64,000 bases of DNA from Paraburkholderia oxyphila NBRC 105797 (GCF_000685075.1 NZ_BAYD01000038.1:1-64000), one strand, 5' to 3'; shown: positions 40,501 through 48,233, numbered from the stretch's first letter. Notes: generated from the letters alone by a model not told the origin. Numbers and translations: made by a program.

Positions 40501-41068
40501 GGCTCGCCCGCACCGCATCGAAGATCGCGCGTAACACGTTGGCCGGCACGCGATGCGGCGAGTCGATGCGAAAGCCGCCGATGCCCGCATCGGCAAGCCG
40601 GCTTGCGAGCTGCGTCCACCACACGGCGAGCGGCGCGCCCGCGCGCGTGAAGTCGGCATAGGCCACGTTCGCGTCGCGATGGCCGTGGCGCGGGTCGAGC
40701 CGCGCATCCTCGGGCTCGAACGGATGGAACCATTCGGGATGCCCGGTGTAGAGCCTGCCGTCCGCGGCGCTGCGGTCGAGCGTGAGGTCCGCTAGCAGCG
40801 TGATGCCGCGGGTGCGCGCGGCGGCCGCGAGCAGGCGCAACGCGTCGTCCACGCTTTCCTGCGTGCCGAAGGCGGGATGCAAGCGGGTGTGATCGGCGAC
40901 GATGCGGTCGTCGCCCGAGGCGCCCGGCGCGAACAAGGCGCCGATCAGGACATGGTCGAAGCCGAGCGACGCGGCATGCGCGAATTGCGCAGGCCACGCG
41001 TCGAGCGATCCGACGAGAACGGAATGAACGAAATAGATCCGCGGCGCATAGGCGTGGGGAGCTTCCAT
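37505..41068 (-). CDS. glgE: alpha-1,4-glucan:maltose-1-phosphate maltosyltransferase with an extra N-terminal GH13-like domain
   Basis: Extends glucan with maltosyl units from maltose-1-phosphate. At 1187 residues it is about 500 longer than standard GlgE. The GlgE part begins near residue 490 (PRIAIESVSPSVDHGRFVVK), with a nucleophile at about D881 (VRIFRVDNPHTKPLPFWEW) and acid residue at about E910 (VIFLSEAFTRP), both intact. Residues 1-450 resemble a second GH13 barrel: it keeps GGFRIDSPHRVPANV, where the nucleophile would be D169, but the usual acid glutamate position reads WLAATPG and the first conserved NH motif is lost (LLADLTLDRSA). That half is therefore probably non-catalytic, perhaps for substrate binding or assembly. 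First gene of the cluster; the start at 41068 begins at the first conserved residues. Confidence 0.92.
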   Translation of the reverse strand: MEAPHAYAPRIYFVHSVLVGSLDAWPAQFAHAASLGFDHVLIGALFAPGASGDDRIVADHTRLHPAFGTQESVDDALRLLAAAARTRGITLLADLTLDRSAADGRLYTGHPEWFHPFEPEDARLDPRHGHRDANVAYADFTRAGAPLAVWWTQLASRLADAGIGGFRIDSPHRVPANVLRAIFDAVRASHPQTRWLAATPGLAREDLAQLEDAGFDAAFTSLRWWDFASSWLIEEHAVMRRVGSPIAFPEAPYGPRLAHDLEGAGDARAVERAYRRMLRAATALGTGWLVPMGFEYGMDEAIHHGAPGGDPHAGHHGGQAPGVHTWEAAKARAPLDLSADIAHANALQRETWTLQTNGELRALNGPGAPVVALLRGDSADLRESGEALLTLVNPSLAAPVRVNMARLLDGVPGAFTRFAPLDAQTLRGARDPAAPAPHDASAVPETFTLPAGACWMFSALASPMVTLAPPEDLAKSPTSGHKSVLEAIAAPRIAIESVSPSVDHGRFVVKRVVGERCEVHAAIFADGHDRIDAAFLWRASDENAWHEAPMTPMQPAGTDLWSGHFPLERVGRHEFVVIAWRDDFASLVDHLQKKRAAHQPVDLELEEASRLLALVLATAETSDADEHESQSGEHARTRDALDALVKRFVGADTETRCALLAAPATAAAVRAARHRPFLARDTQVQRVDAERSAARFASWYEIFPRSMSDDESRHGTFDDVIAKMPRIRDMGFDVLYFPPIHPIGLANRKGRNNALTAQPGEVGSPYAIGAAEGGHTAVHPQLGTLDDFRRMVAAAHENGLEIALDFAIQCSPDHPWLKAHPGWFAWRPDGTLRYAENPPKKYQDIVNPEFYAHDSKPDLWLALRDAILFWVDHGVRIFRVDNPHTKPLPFWEWMIGDVRARHPDVIFLSEAFTRPRLMYRLAKLGFSQSYTYFTWRESKRDFIDYLTELTQTEVRDFYRPNFFVNTPDINPRYLQGGARSSHLIRAALAALLSGLWGVYSGFELCEARALPNSEEYLDSEKYQLRAWDWERPGNIVPEIAALNRIRRANPALQTHLGITFLPAHSDAILCFEKATPARDNVVVVAINLDPFAEQGADFELSWTTFQHWQIDDHARLAVVDEMTGEHFEWQGRWQHVRLDPHARPFAIWRIAPIDGLPREVPPAEPADELHVEGHPELDQDFPPGGAT

Positions 41069-41314
41069 CGGTCGTATTCCAGATTCGTCGGGCGACGTGG
41101 ATGCAAGGCCGATATGACACCGGATGCGATCACGTTGCCCGTGGGCTGCCGGAGCGGGCCACGCAAGCAATACGCGCGGCACGCCCTGTTCAGAGTAGTG
41201 CAATAGCTGGCCGGAGCCAAACCGGAAGCCACGCAGGCGACACGTGGCGTCCAGGCACGTAGAGGGTCAGCAAGGCATGTGCCCGAGGCCGGGCGCTAGC
41301 AGGCGCTCAATGGG

Positions 41315-41566
41315 TCAGTTGCCCACCATGCTCGCGGCGATGTTCACGCACAGGCCGAGCACGGCAACGTTGAAATAGAACGAGAGAATCGATTGCGCGA
41401 GCACGCCGCGCCGCGCGCTGCGTCCGCGCAGGCCGACGTCGGCGGTTCGCGACGCGCACGCGATCGTGAAGGAAAAGTACAGGAAGTCCCAGTAATTCGG
41501 CTCGAGCTTGCGGTCGGGGAAGGCGAGCGCGGGCGCGGCGGGATCGGCGCCGTGGCGTGCATGCGT
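41315..41566 (-). pseudogene. 3-prime remnant of a DUF1345 membrane protein gene
   Basis: An 83-codon open stretch with no start codon, bounded upstream by an in-frame TGA. It translates to ALAFPDRKLEPNYWDFLYFS, then FTIACASRTADVGLRGRSAR, then QSILSFYFNVAVLGLCVNIA, and ends VGN. This is the C-terminal end of DUF1345 integral membrane proteins (NYWDFLYFSF, then a xxDVG motif, then a final helix). The first two thirds of the gene are missing; the sequence further upstream is the promoter region of the dehydrogenase operon. It looks like the scar of a deletion or rearrangement. No start means gene callers will skip it. Confidence 0.75.
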
Positions 41567-41660
41567 TCATCGCATCGATCGAGAGTTTGGGGGCGCAATG
41601 TTGCAGCGATTTTAACGGGCTCGCCGATGTGGCGTTATTTCGGGCATCGGCGCTTACGGT

Positions 41661-41742
41661 TTGTCGAATCGGGTCAGGAGACGCTATATTGCATGCGCGA
41701 CGTGTCATCCGCACCTTTCATACGGAAAGGGATTTGACACGT
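41661..41742 (+). promoter_or_regulatory. promoter and nested dyad upstream of the sugar dehydrogenase operon
   Basis: TTGTCG (41661-41666) and TATATT (41685-41690), 18 bases apart, form a plausible promoter with start near 41697. Directly after it lies a nested inverted repeat: ACGTGTCA (41700-41707) pairs with TGACACGT (41735-41742), and inside it CCTTTC pairs with GAAAGG around ATACG. The right arm also contains TTGACA (41734-41739), a perfect -35 box, though a matching -10 box is weak. It could be an operator or a 5-prime mRNA structure. A second small dyad, TCCCGC-TCGC-GCGGGA, lies at 41812-41827 just before the ribosome binding site. Confidence 0.5.
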
Positions 41743-41849
41743 GCATGTTTGAGCAAGATTGCAAACTTTTCCCGTATGCATCGTCGCCGGTCACGGCGGC
41801 AAGTGTGTAGTCCCGCTCGCGCGGGATAGACCCTTCGTCAGGAGTATCC

Positions 41850-42593
41850 ATGACCGATGTGACGCAGCAGGACGGGACCGCTCATTCGCCCCATGACCGC
41901 CTCGCGCGCGCTCGCTTATCGCACGATCAGGCCGCTTGCCGCGCCGCTCATACGGAGGCGCAGCCGGGCGCCGGCGAGCCCGACGACCCTGTCGAGCACG
42001 CGGGCCGCCGCCGTTTCGTGACGCTCGCTTGCGCCACTGCCGCGACGCTCGCCTTCGCGCTGGCCGGCAGGCGCGGTGCACAATCCGCTTTCGGCATTGC
42101 CGATGCGTTCGCCGCCACCCCAGCCGCCGACCCGGCCGCCAGCGCCGCGGCCGCGGAAAGCGGCTACGCCGCCTTTATCGCACTCTCCCAGCACCTGACC
42201 GGCCGCACGCATTTCGATGCCGTGCTCGGCCAGCGCATCTACGCCGCGCTCGCGCGCGCGAGCAGCCAGTTCGAGCAGAACGTGGGCGCGCTCAACGCAT
42301 GGCTCAAATCGCACGGCGGCGTGCCTTCGGACACCGTCACGGCCGCGCTCAAGGCCGATCAGCCGGAGCTCGCCTCGAGCGTCGGCGACATCATGCGCGC
42401 GTGGTACCTCGGGCTCGCAGGCGAGATGCCGAACGTGCAGGTGCTGGCCTACGAGAAAGCGCTGATGTTCGATCCGGTCAGCGACGTGCTGACGATTCCG
42501 TCGTATTGCCGCGACGTGCCGTTCTACTGGACAAAGAAACCTGCGGACATGCCGGCCACGACGGTGGCTGCGATGTCCGCGGCCAGGAACTAA
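41850..42593 (+). CDS. sugar/gluconate dehydrogenase small (gamma) subunit with Tat signal
   Basis: A 247-residue protein of the gluconate 2-dehydrogenase subunit 3 / sorbitol dehydrogenase small subunit family. It has a long hydrophilic N-terminus, then a twin-arginine signal (GRRRFVTLACATAATLAFAL) at about residues 52-72. The mature part has FIALSQHLTGRTHFDAVLGQ and ends with the SYCRDVPFYWTKKPADMP stretch. In related three-subunit FAD enzymes this protein carries the folded flavoprotein, which lacks a signal, through the Tat system. The start has AGGAG nine bases upstream. It heads the operon, followed by the GMC and cytochrome subunits. Confidence 0.85.
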   Translation: MTDVTQQDGTAHSPHDRLARARLSHDQAACRAAHTEAQPGAGEPDDPVEHAGRRRFVTLACATAATLAFALAGRRGAQSAFGIADAFAATPAADPAASAAAAESGYAAFIALSQHLTGRTHFDAVLGQRIYAALARASSQFEQNVGALNAWLKSHGGVPSDTVTAALKADQPELASSVGDIMRAWYLGLAGEMPNVQVLAYEKALMFDPVSDVLTIPSYCRDVPFYWTKKPADMPATTVAAMSAARN

Positions 42594-42837
42594 AGCAGTT
42601 GGCGGGGCGGCTCGCGCGCGGCGCGGGCTGGCCGGGGCCGCGTGCGAACCTCGTGCACGCGTCCACCGGCCGGCCGACAGCGGCGCGTGAACGCTTCCGC
42701 GAGACCTTGCGCGTGCCGCCTCTCGCACCGCCGCCGTCGTGCGCCGCCGCAACCGCGGCGCGCGGCGGCAGCGGATCCCGGCAGGCCGCGCCCGGTCCTC
42801 ACACTACGCAAGCAAGCCAGAATAACGAGGGACGACA

Positions 42838-44442
42838 ATGGCGATCAAGCAATCTGCCGACGTAGTCGTAGTCGGCTCCGGCGTGGCGGGCAGTCTGGTG
42901 GCGTACCAGATGGCCCAGGCCGGCGCATCGGTGATCCTGCTCGAAGCAGGGCCGCGTCTTGCGCGCTGGCAGATCGTCGAGAACTTCCGCAATTCGCCGG
43001 CCAAGGCCGACTTCGCGACGCCGTATCCTTCCGCGCCGTTCGCGCCGCATCCCGAATACTCGCCGGCCAACGACTACCTCGTGCAGAAGGGCGACTATCC
43101 GTACAACTCGCAATATCTGCGGCTCGTGGGCGGCACCACGTGGCACTGGGCGGCGGCGGCCTGGCGCCTCCTGCCCGCCGACTTTCGCCTGAAGACGCAG
43201 TACGGCGTGGGCCGCGACTGGCCGTATCCGTACGAGACGCTCGAGCCGTGGTACCTGGCCGCCGAAACCGAGCTGGGCGTCTCGGGACCGGATCCCGCGC
43301 AGCACGACCTGGGCTCGCCGCGCTCGAAGCCCTATCCGATGAGCATGTTGCCGCTCTCGTACATGGATCAGCGCTTTAGCGACGTGCTCAATGCCAACGG
43401 CTTTCGCGTGGTGCCCGAGCCGGTCGCGCGCAACAGCCGCCCCTACGATGCGCGCCCGACTTGCTGTGGCAACAACAATTGCATGCCCATTTGCCCGATC
43501 GCCGCGATGTACAACGGCGTCGTGCACGCCGACAAGGCCGAGCGCGCCGGCGCCCAGCTCGTGCCCGAGGCGGTGGTGTACCGTATCGAGGCCGACAACA
43601 AAGGTCTCATCACCGCGGTGCATTACAAGGACCCGCACGGCAACAGCACGCGCGTGACGGGCAAGCTCTTCGTGCTGGCCGCCAACGGCATCGAAACGCC
43701 GAAGCTCATGCTGATGTCCACGAGCGATCCTTTCCCGCATGGCATCGGCAACAGCTCGGACCAGGTGGGCCGCAATCTGATGGATCACCCGGGCACGGGC
43801 GTCACGTTCCTCGCCGACGAGCCGCTGTGGCCGGGGCGCGGGCCGATGGAAATGACATCGGTGGTGAATTTCCGCGACGGCGCATTCCGTTCCGACTACG
43901 CCGCGAAGAAGCTGCATCTCTCGAACGGCGTGGGCACGCCGGCCGTGACCGCCGCGCTCATCAAGAACGGCGTGACGGGCGCCGAGCTCGACCGCGAGAT
44001 CCGCGACCGCGCCTCGCGCACGCTCAACATCAACAGCTTCCACGAGCATCTGCCGGAGCCGCAGAACCGCGTGCTGCCATCGGGCGAGCACAAGGACGCG
44101 CTCGGCATCCCGCAGCCCGAGATTTACTACTCGATCAACGACTACGTGAAAAAGAGCGCCGCCAACACGCACGAGCTCTACGCGCAGATCGCGGCGCTCT
44201 TCGGCGGCACGGAGGTCGCCTTCGACGATACCTTCGCGCCCAACAACCACATCATGGGCACGACGATCATGGGCGCGAACCCGGCCGATTCGGTCGTCGA
44301 TGCCGACTGCCGCACGCACGACCATTCGAACCTGTTCGTCGCCAGCAGCGCGGTGATGCCGACGGCTGCCTCCGTGAACTGCACGCTGACCATTGCCGCG
44401 CTGGCGCTCAAGCTGGCCGACAAGCTGCGTCGCGAGCTTTGA
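42838..44442 (+). CDS. FAD-dependent sugar dehydrogenase catalytic (alpha) subunit, GMC family
   Basis: A 534-residue flavoprotein that oxidises a sugar or aldonate in the periplasm and passes electrons to the cytochrome c subunit. The FAD-binding fold is VVVVGSGVAGSLVAYQMAQA at about 9-28. Cysteines 209, 210, 215 and 219 in RPTCCGNNNCMPICPIAAMY match the 3Fe-4S site of the Burkholderia cepacia FAD glucose dehydrogenase. The active-site region reads DTFAPNNHIMGTTIMGANP, with VNCTLTIAALAL near the end. Close overall resemblance to that enzyme suggests glucose or a related sugar as substrate, but gluconate or 2-ketogluconate cannot be excluded. No signal peptide. GAGGG precedes the ATG. Confidence 0.88.
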   Translation: MAIKQSADVVVVGSGVAGSLVAYQMAQAGASVILLEAGPRLARWQIVENFRNSPAKADFATPYPSAPFAPHPEYSPANDYLVQKGDYPYNSQYLRLVGGTTWHWAAAAWRLLPADFRLKTQYGVGRDWPYPYETLEPWYLAAETELGVSGPDPAQHDLGSPRSKPYPMSMLPLSYMDQRFSDVLNANGFRVVPEPVARNSRPYDARPTCCGNNNCMPICPIAAMYNGVVHADKAERAGAQLVPEAVVYRIEADNKGLITAVHYKDPHGNSTRVTGKLFVLAANGIETPKLMLMSTSDPFPHGIGNSSDQVGRNLMDHPGTGVTFLADEPLWPGRGPMEMTSVVNFRDGAFRSDYAAKKLHLSNGVGTPAVTAALIKNGVTGAELDREIRDRASRTLNINSFHEHLPEPQNRVLPSGEHKDALGIPQPEIYYSINDYVKKSAANTHELYAQIAALFGGTEVAFDDTFAPNNHIMGTTIMGANPADSVVDADCRTHDHSNLFVASSAVMPTAASVNCTLTIAALALKLADKLRREL

Positions 44443-44446
44443 CGCA

Positions 44447-45868
44447 ATGAGCCCGAGACCGACGATGAACACAAGACCGTCCCCCGCGCCTCGCACCCAT
44501 CGCACACAGCGCACACAGCGCACACGCACCACGCTCGCCACGCTGCTGTTCTGCACGTTCGCGCTCTACGTGGCGTGGCACGCCGCGCACGACGGCGAGA
44601 TGCGCCCCGTCGACGAAGTCCCGCTGCCCGCCGCGCACGGCGAAGGCCCGGCCGCGCCCGGCGACGCCACCGCGCAGCCGGAGATCGTCAAGCGCGGCGA
44701 ATACCTCGCGCGCATGGGCGACTGCGCCGCGTGCCACACCGCCGACAAGAGCCGGCCGTTCGCGGGCGGCCTCGCGATCAACACGCCGTTCGGCAAGATC
44801 TACACGCCCAACATCACGCCCGACCCCGACACCGGCATCGGCCAGTGGACCGAGTCCGACTTCATGCGCGCGATGCACGAGGGCGTGGGCAAGAGCGGCG
44901 AGCGGCTCTATCCGGCGTTTCCGTACGTGGAGTTCACGCGCGTGACGGAGCAGGACGTGCTCGCGATCCGCGCGTACCTGAACACGGTCGCGCCGATCCA
45001 CTACAAGCCGCCCGCCAACGAGCTGCGGTTCCCGTTCAATCAGCGCTGGCTGATGATTATCTGGAACCTCTTCAATTTCGACGAAGGGCGCTTCGTGCCC
45101 GATCCGCAAAAGAGCGCCGAGTACAACCGCGGCGCCTATCTGGTCGAAGGGCTCGCGCATTGCGAGGAGTGCCACACGCCGCGCAACTTCATGCAGGGCC
45201 TGAAGTCGAGCGGCCGCTTCTCGGGCGCGACGCAGGCGGGCTGGCAGGCGTACAACATCACGCCGGATCGCGCGGGCGGGATCGGTGGCTGGAGCGACGA
45301 CGCGCTCATGAGCTATCTCGCCACCGGCGTGGCTCCCGGCCACGCGAACGCCGCCGGGCCGATGGCCGAGGTCGTGCAGAACTCCACGCAATACCTGAGC
45401 GCCGAGGACCAGCGCTCGATCACCGCGTATTTGCGCGGGCAACCGCCGGTTGCGGGCGGCGTGACGCGCTCGCGCGATTCGTACGGCCAGCCCGCCAACG
45501 ACGACATCACCGCGCTGCGCGGCACCGTTATCACGAGCGTGAATGGCGCGCAGCTATTCGTGGCGAACTGCGCGAGCTGCCATAACTGGACCGGCGCGGG
45601 CGTGGGGGCGAGCGCGCCAGGCGCGTATCCGTCGCTCATTCACAACAGCGTGGCGGGCGCGGCGAGCCCGGACAACCTGACGATGACGATCCTGCACGGC
45701 GTGAGGCGCCAGACCAAAGACTCCGACGTGCTGATGCCGGCATTCGCTGACGCGCTCAGCAACGACCAGGTGGCGGCCATTGCGAACTACGTGACGAAGC
45801 AGTTCGGCAACCCGCAGGCGAGCATCACGCCTGACCAGGTTGCGGCACTGCGCGCGCAGGCACAATAG
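44447..45868 (+). CDS. triheme cytochrome c subunit of the sugar dehydrogenase
   Basis: A 473-residue membrane-anchored cytochrome with three heme motifs, CAACH (about residue 92), CEECH (about 239) and CASCH (about 376). A basic N-terminus (THRTQRTQRTRTT, encoded by a short repeat) and a hydrophobic helix LATLLFCTFALYVAWHA form the signal or anchor. It takes electrons from the flavoprotein and passes them to ubiquinone, as in acetic-acid-bacterium and Burkholderia dehydrogenases. The ATG at 44447 lies 4 bases after the alpha-subunit stop; 44465 is an alternative start. Confidence 0.88.
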   Translation: MSPRPTMNTRPSPAPRTHRTQRTQRTRTTLATLLFCTFALYVAWHAAHDGEMRPVDEVPLPAAHGEGPAAPGDATAQPEIVKRGEYLARMGDCAACHTADKSRPFAGGLAINTPFGKIYTPNITPDPDTGIGQWTESDFMRAMHEGVGKSGERLYPAFPYVEFTRVTEQDVLAIRAYLNTVAPIHYKPPANELRFPFNQRWLMIIWNLFNFDEGRFVPDPQKSAEYNRGAYLVEGLAHCEECHTPRNFMQGLKSSGRFSGATQAGWQAYNITPDRAGGIGGWSDDALMSYLATGVAPGHANAAGPMAEVVQNSTQYLSAEDQRSITAYLRGQPPVAGGVTRSRDSYGQPANDDITALRGTVITSVNGAQLFVANCASCHNWTGAGVGASAPGAYPSLIHNSVAGAASPDNLTMTILHGVRRQTKDSDVLMPAFADALSNDQVAAIANYVTKQFGNPQASITPDQVAALRAQAQ

Positions 45869-45964
45869 CGCGCCGCCGCACGTTTCGCTCGAGCTGGCTG
45901 CAAGCTGCGCGAAAAGATGTTTGGCGCGCATACGTGGCGCCGCGGCCGGCGCTATGATGAAACG

Positions 45965-46699
45965 ATGACGCTAACTCTCGCTCCTGACGTCCAGCATCAC
46001 GCGGCCAATGCGGCCGGTCGCGATTTCGTGATCGGCGACCTGCACGGCTGCGTGGACGCCTTGCGCTATCTGCTTCATAAAGTGGGATTCGACGCCGCGC
46101 ACGACCGCCTGTTTTCGGTGGGCGATCTCGTCGACCGTGGCGACCAGTGCGAGGAGGCGCTCGCGCTGCTCGACAAGCCCTGGTTCTACGCCGTGCTCGG
46201 CAATCACGAAGACGCGCTGTGCGCGGTCGCGGAAGGGCGCCTCGCGCGGCATCGCTGGTATGCCATCGGCGGGGGCTGGGCGCAGGGGCTGTCCGACCAC
46301 GCGCTGGCCACGTATGCAAAGCGGCTGCGGGAGCTGCCGCTCGTGCGCGTGGTGGGCGAGGGCGAGACGCGCTTTAACGTGCTGCACGCGGAGTTCTTCG
46401 GCGACGATGCCGATCTCGACGCTGGCCGGTTCGATGCCGAGGTGCGCGAACGCATGATGTGGGGGCGCGAGCTGGCCTTCAACGCGGCCAGGCTGCCGCA
46501 TTACGCGCTTTCGCCCACTTACTGCGGGCACACTCCCGTGCGCGAGCTGCGCCAGATCGGCTCGCAGACGTTCATCGATACTGGCGCGTTCATTCCTGAA
46601 GGACGCCTGACGATGGTCGAGGCGCTCACGTCCCGGCAGTGGTCGATCTCCGTGCAGGCGGCGCGTGCGATGGGCGCGGCCGAGATGACGCTGCCCTAA
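45965..46699 (+). CDS. PPP-family serine/threonine protein phosphatase
   Basis: A 244-residue calcineurin-like metallophosphatase of the bacterial PrpA / phage-lambda phosphatase type. The metal-binding motifs are in order: FVIGDLHGCVDALRYLL (GDxHG), SVGDLVDRGDQ (GDxxDRG) and AVLGNHEDAL (GNHE), then a late SPTYCGHTPVRE histidine. No signal peptide. The start at 45965 places the GDLHG motif at the usual distance. It is convergent with the toxin-antitoxin pair and not obviously linked to the dehydrogenase. Confidence 0.9.
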   Translation: MTLTLAPDVQHHAANAAGRDFVIGDLHGCVDALRYLLHKVGFDAAHDRLFSVGDLVDRGDQCEEALALLDKPWFYAVLGNHEDALCAVAEGRLARHRWYAIGGGWAQGLSDHALATYAKRLRELPLVRVVGEGETRFNVLHAEFFGDDADLDAGRFDAEVRERMMWGRELAFNAARLPHYALSPTYCGHTPVRELRQIGSQTFIDTGAFIPEGRLTMVEALTSRQWSISVQAARAMGAAEMTLP

Positions 46700-46845
46700 A
46701 AGCGCTTCCTGCGTTTCTTCCTGCATTTCTTCCGCGCGCTACCCGCGAACTTCCGGGGCACTGCCTGCGCGCTTGCCGGGTGCTTTCGGGCGTGTGGATC
46801 GTTACGAGCGCCTCCACCGCTTGCCCCAGCGCTGGCGCTGGCCCT

Positions 46846-46861
46846 GGCCCGCTTGCGGGCC
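46846..46861. terminator. short dyad between convergent phosphatase and RES genes
   Basis: GGCCCGC and GCGGGCC separated by TT form a perfect 7-base dyad that abuts the RES stop codon. It may work as a bidirectional stop, but no T-run is present. Confidence 0.3.
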
Positions 46862-47683
46862 TTAAACGCCCTCCTGGCCGTACGCGGCGGTCAATTCGAA
46901 CACCATGTCGATGGCTTCGCCGTTCCAGTTGTATTCGAGGTAGGCGGCGTGATGGCATGCGTGCAGCAGTGTCGTGCGCAACGCGGCGAGGCATTCGCCG
47001 CCCGCATCGCGCACCGATGGATAGACGATGCCGGGCGCGCCTGCCGCCCGCAGCGCGCGGCCCAACGCCTGACCCGCCGTGTAGTCGTCCGGCGCGAGCA
47101 CGGCCGGATCGGCCAGATTGGCGGGCCCTTGAGCGGCTGTATGCGCGGCCGCGGAGCCGCGCAGATCGACGACCGTGCCTTGCGCGATCACCGTATAGAG
47201 CCGCATCTGCTGCCGCAGCGGCGGCTCGCGCGTCGCGGCGAGAAAGCGGCCCGCGTGATAGCGCGTCTCGGCGATGGCCGTCTCGCGCGTGCGCGCGCAG
47301 TAGAACACGCCATAGGTGCCGTCGGAAAACCGGCTGCCCTGCGGGTTCAGATGCGTGAATGCGGCCATGATCGGACCATAGCCGGGGCCGAAGCGGCGCT
47401 CCTCGCGCGGCACGAGATCGAGGTCGCCGGTCTCCGTGCGCAGGCGGTCGTTGGTCAGCGCTTCGAGCGCATAGAGCGCCTCGAAGTCCTCAGGCGTGGC
47501 CACCCGGTCGAACAGGCTCACAGCGGGAAAGCGCGTGGGGGTCACGCGGAACGCGGGCGACCAGTCGAGCAGCGCGCTGCGCCAGTGTGCCTGCCAGGAC
47601 GTGTCCGCCGGGCCAGCGGCGGGCGTGGCACCCTGGGGCGACGCTTGTGCCGTGTCTCGTGTCGTGTGTTTTTTCACGCCCAT
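46862..47683 (-). CDS. RES-domain toxin of a type II toxin-antitoxin pair
   Basis: A 273-residue protein with the RES fold, an ADP-ribosyltransferase relative; studied members break down NAD or modify Prs. Recognisable parts are SPAFRVTPTRFPAVSLFDRV (the R of the family name), DGTYGVFYCARTRETAIAET (with the E) and the late GIVYPSVRDAGGECLAA (with the S). The start at 47683 overlaps the end of the antitoxin gene by 10 bases; a longer frame back to 47926 would run across the antitoxin and was rejected. At 273 residues it is longer than compact RES toxins (about 150), with extensions at both ends. Confidence 0.82.
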   Translation of the reverse strand: MGVKKHTTRDTAQASPQGATPAAGPADTSWQAHWRSALLDWSPAFRVTPTRFPAVSLFDRVATPEDFEALYALEALTNDRLRTETGDLDLVPREERRFGPGYGPIMAAFTHLNPQGSRFSDGTYGVFYCARTRETAIAETRYHAGRFLAATREPPLRQQMRLYTVIAQGTVVDLRGSAAAHTAAQGPANLADPAVLAPDDYTAGQALGRALRAAGAPGIVYPSVRDAGGECLAALRTTLLHACHHAAYLEYNWNGEAIDMVFELTAAYGQEGV

Positions 47684-48108
47684 CCGCCCCGCATCGCGTC
47701 GAGGTACTGACGCACCGCCACGAGGTCGCTGATATTGCCTGCGAGCATGCGGTCGAGCGCGCGCCGGCCGCCGAACGGCGGCGCGCTGTTGGGGCGCTTG
47801 ACCCAGGCATCGGCGGCGGCGGGGGGCGGCAGGAGGATCTGCAAGGACTTGTAGATGCCGAGCAGCAGCGAAAGGCGCTCGAGCGTGTCGCGGCCCAGGC
47901 GCGCGGATTGGGGCGCCTGCTTCCACTTGAAGAACGTCGACCGGCCCGGTGAGCCGAGCAGGACGATCTGCTCTTCCACCGAGAGATCCCAGTCGCGGGC
48001 GATGTTGAAAAAGGCGCGCAGGCCGGCCGCCGACATCTCGGCGGTTGAGGGCTCGGCGCCGGGACGCCGCGTGGGCGCGGCGGACGGGGAGATGGGCGCA
48101 TGGGGCAT
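47674..48108 (-). CDS. Xre/MbcA/ParS-type antitoxin
   Basis: A 144-residue partner of the RES toxin. The N-terminal half is an Xre-like helix-turn-helix (WDLSVEEQIVLLGSPGRSTF, then FKWKQAP). The C-terminal half is the DUF2384 toxin-binding domain (ALDRMLAGNISDLVAVRQYL), whose last residues in solved complexes block the toxin active site. Antitoxin first with a 10-base overlap is the usual order. Two CTAGTC repeats at 48112 and 48141 lie just upstream and may be its autoregulatory operator. Confidence 0.85.
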   Translation of the reverse strand: MPHAPISPSAAPTRRPGAEPSTAEMSAAGLRAFFNIARDWDLSVEEQIVLLGSPGRSTFFKWKQAPQSARLGRDTLERLSLLLGIYKSLQILLPPPAAADAWVKRPNSAPPFGGRRALDRMLAGNISDLVAVRQYLDAMRGGWA

Positions 48109-48111
48109 GGT

Positions 48112-48146
48112 CTAGTCTTTATATGAACTTTTTTATGATGCTAGTC
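48112..48146 (-). promoter_or_regulatory. candidate operator of the RES-Xre pair (two CTAGTC repeats)
   Basis: CTAGTC occurs at 48112-48117 and again at 48141-48146, 29 bases apart, roughly three helical turns, in the AT-rich stretch directly before the antitoxin start. On the minus strand TATAAA lies between them as a possible -10 box. The arrangement fits autorepression by the antitoxin; no binding evidence. Confidence 0.4.
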
Positions 48147-48177
48147 CATGTCTGGATTTTTGCAAATTTTGGTTGGG

Positions 48178-48183
48178 TATAAT
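48178..48183 (+). promoter_or_regulatory. consensus -10 box (TATAAT) of the secreted repeat protein gene
   Basis: Perfect TATAAT, 50 bases before the GTG start at 48234. The -35 region is AT-rich (GATTTT about 17 bases upstream) but not close to TTGACA. It lies in an AT-rich island in otherwise very GC-rich DNA. Confidence 0.55.
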
Positions 48184-48233
48184 CGCCGGCCGATCGAATC
48201 GGGACAAGAACGGCTATTCGAGGGAGGAGCGGC

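Noticed and set aside
41069..41306. Possible RNA gene in the gap before glgE
   Set aside because: No cloverleaf, terminator or conserved RNA motif could be recognised; it probably holds only the promoter of the glucan cluster.
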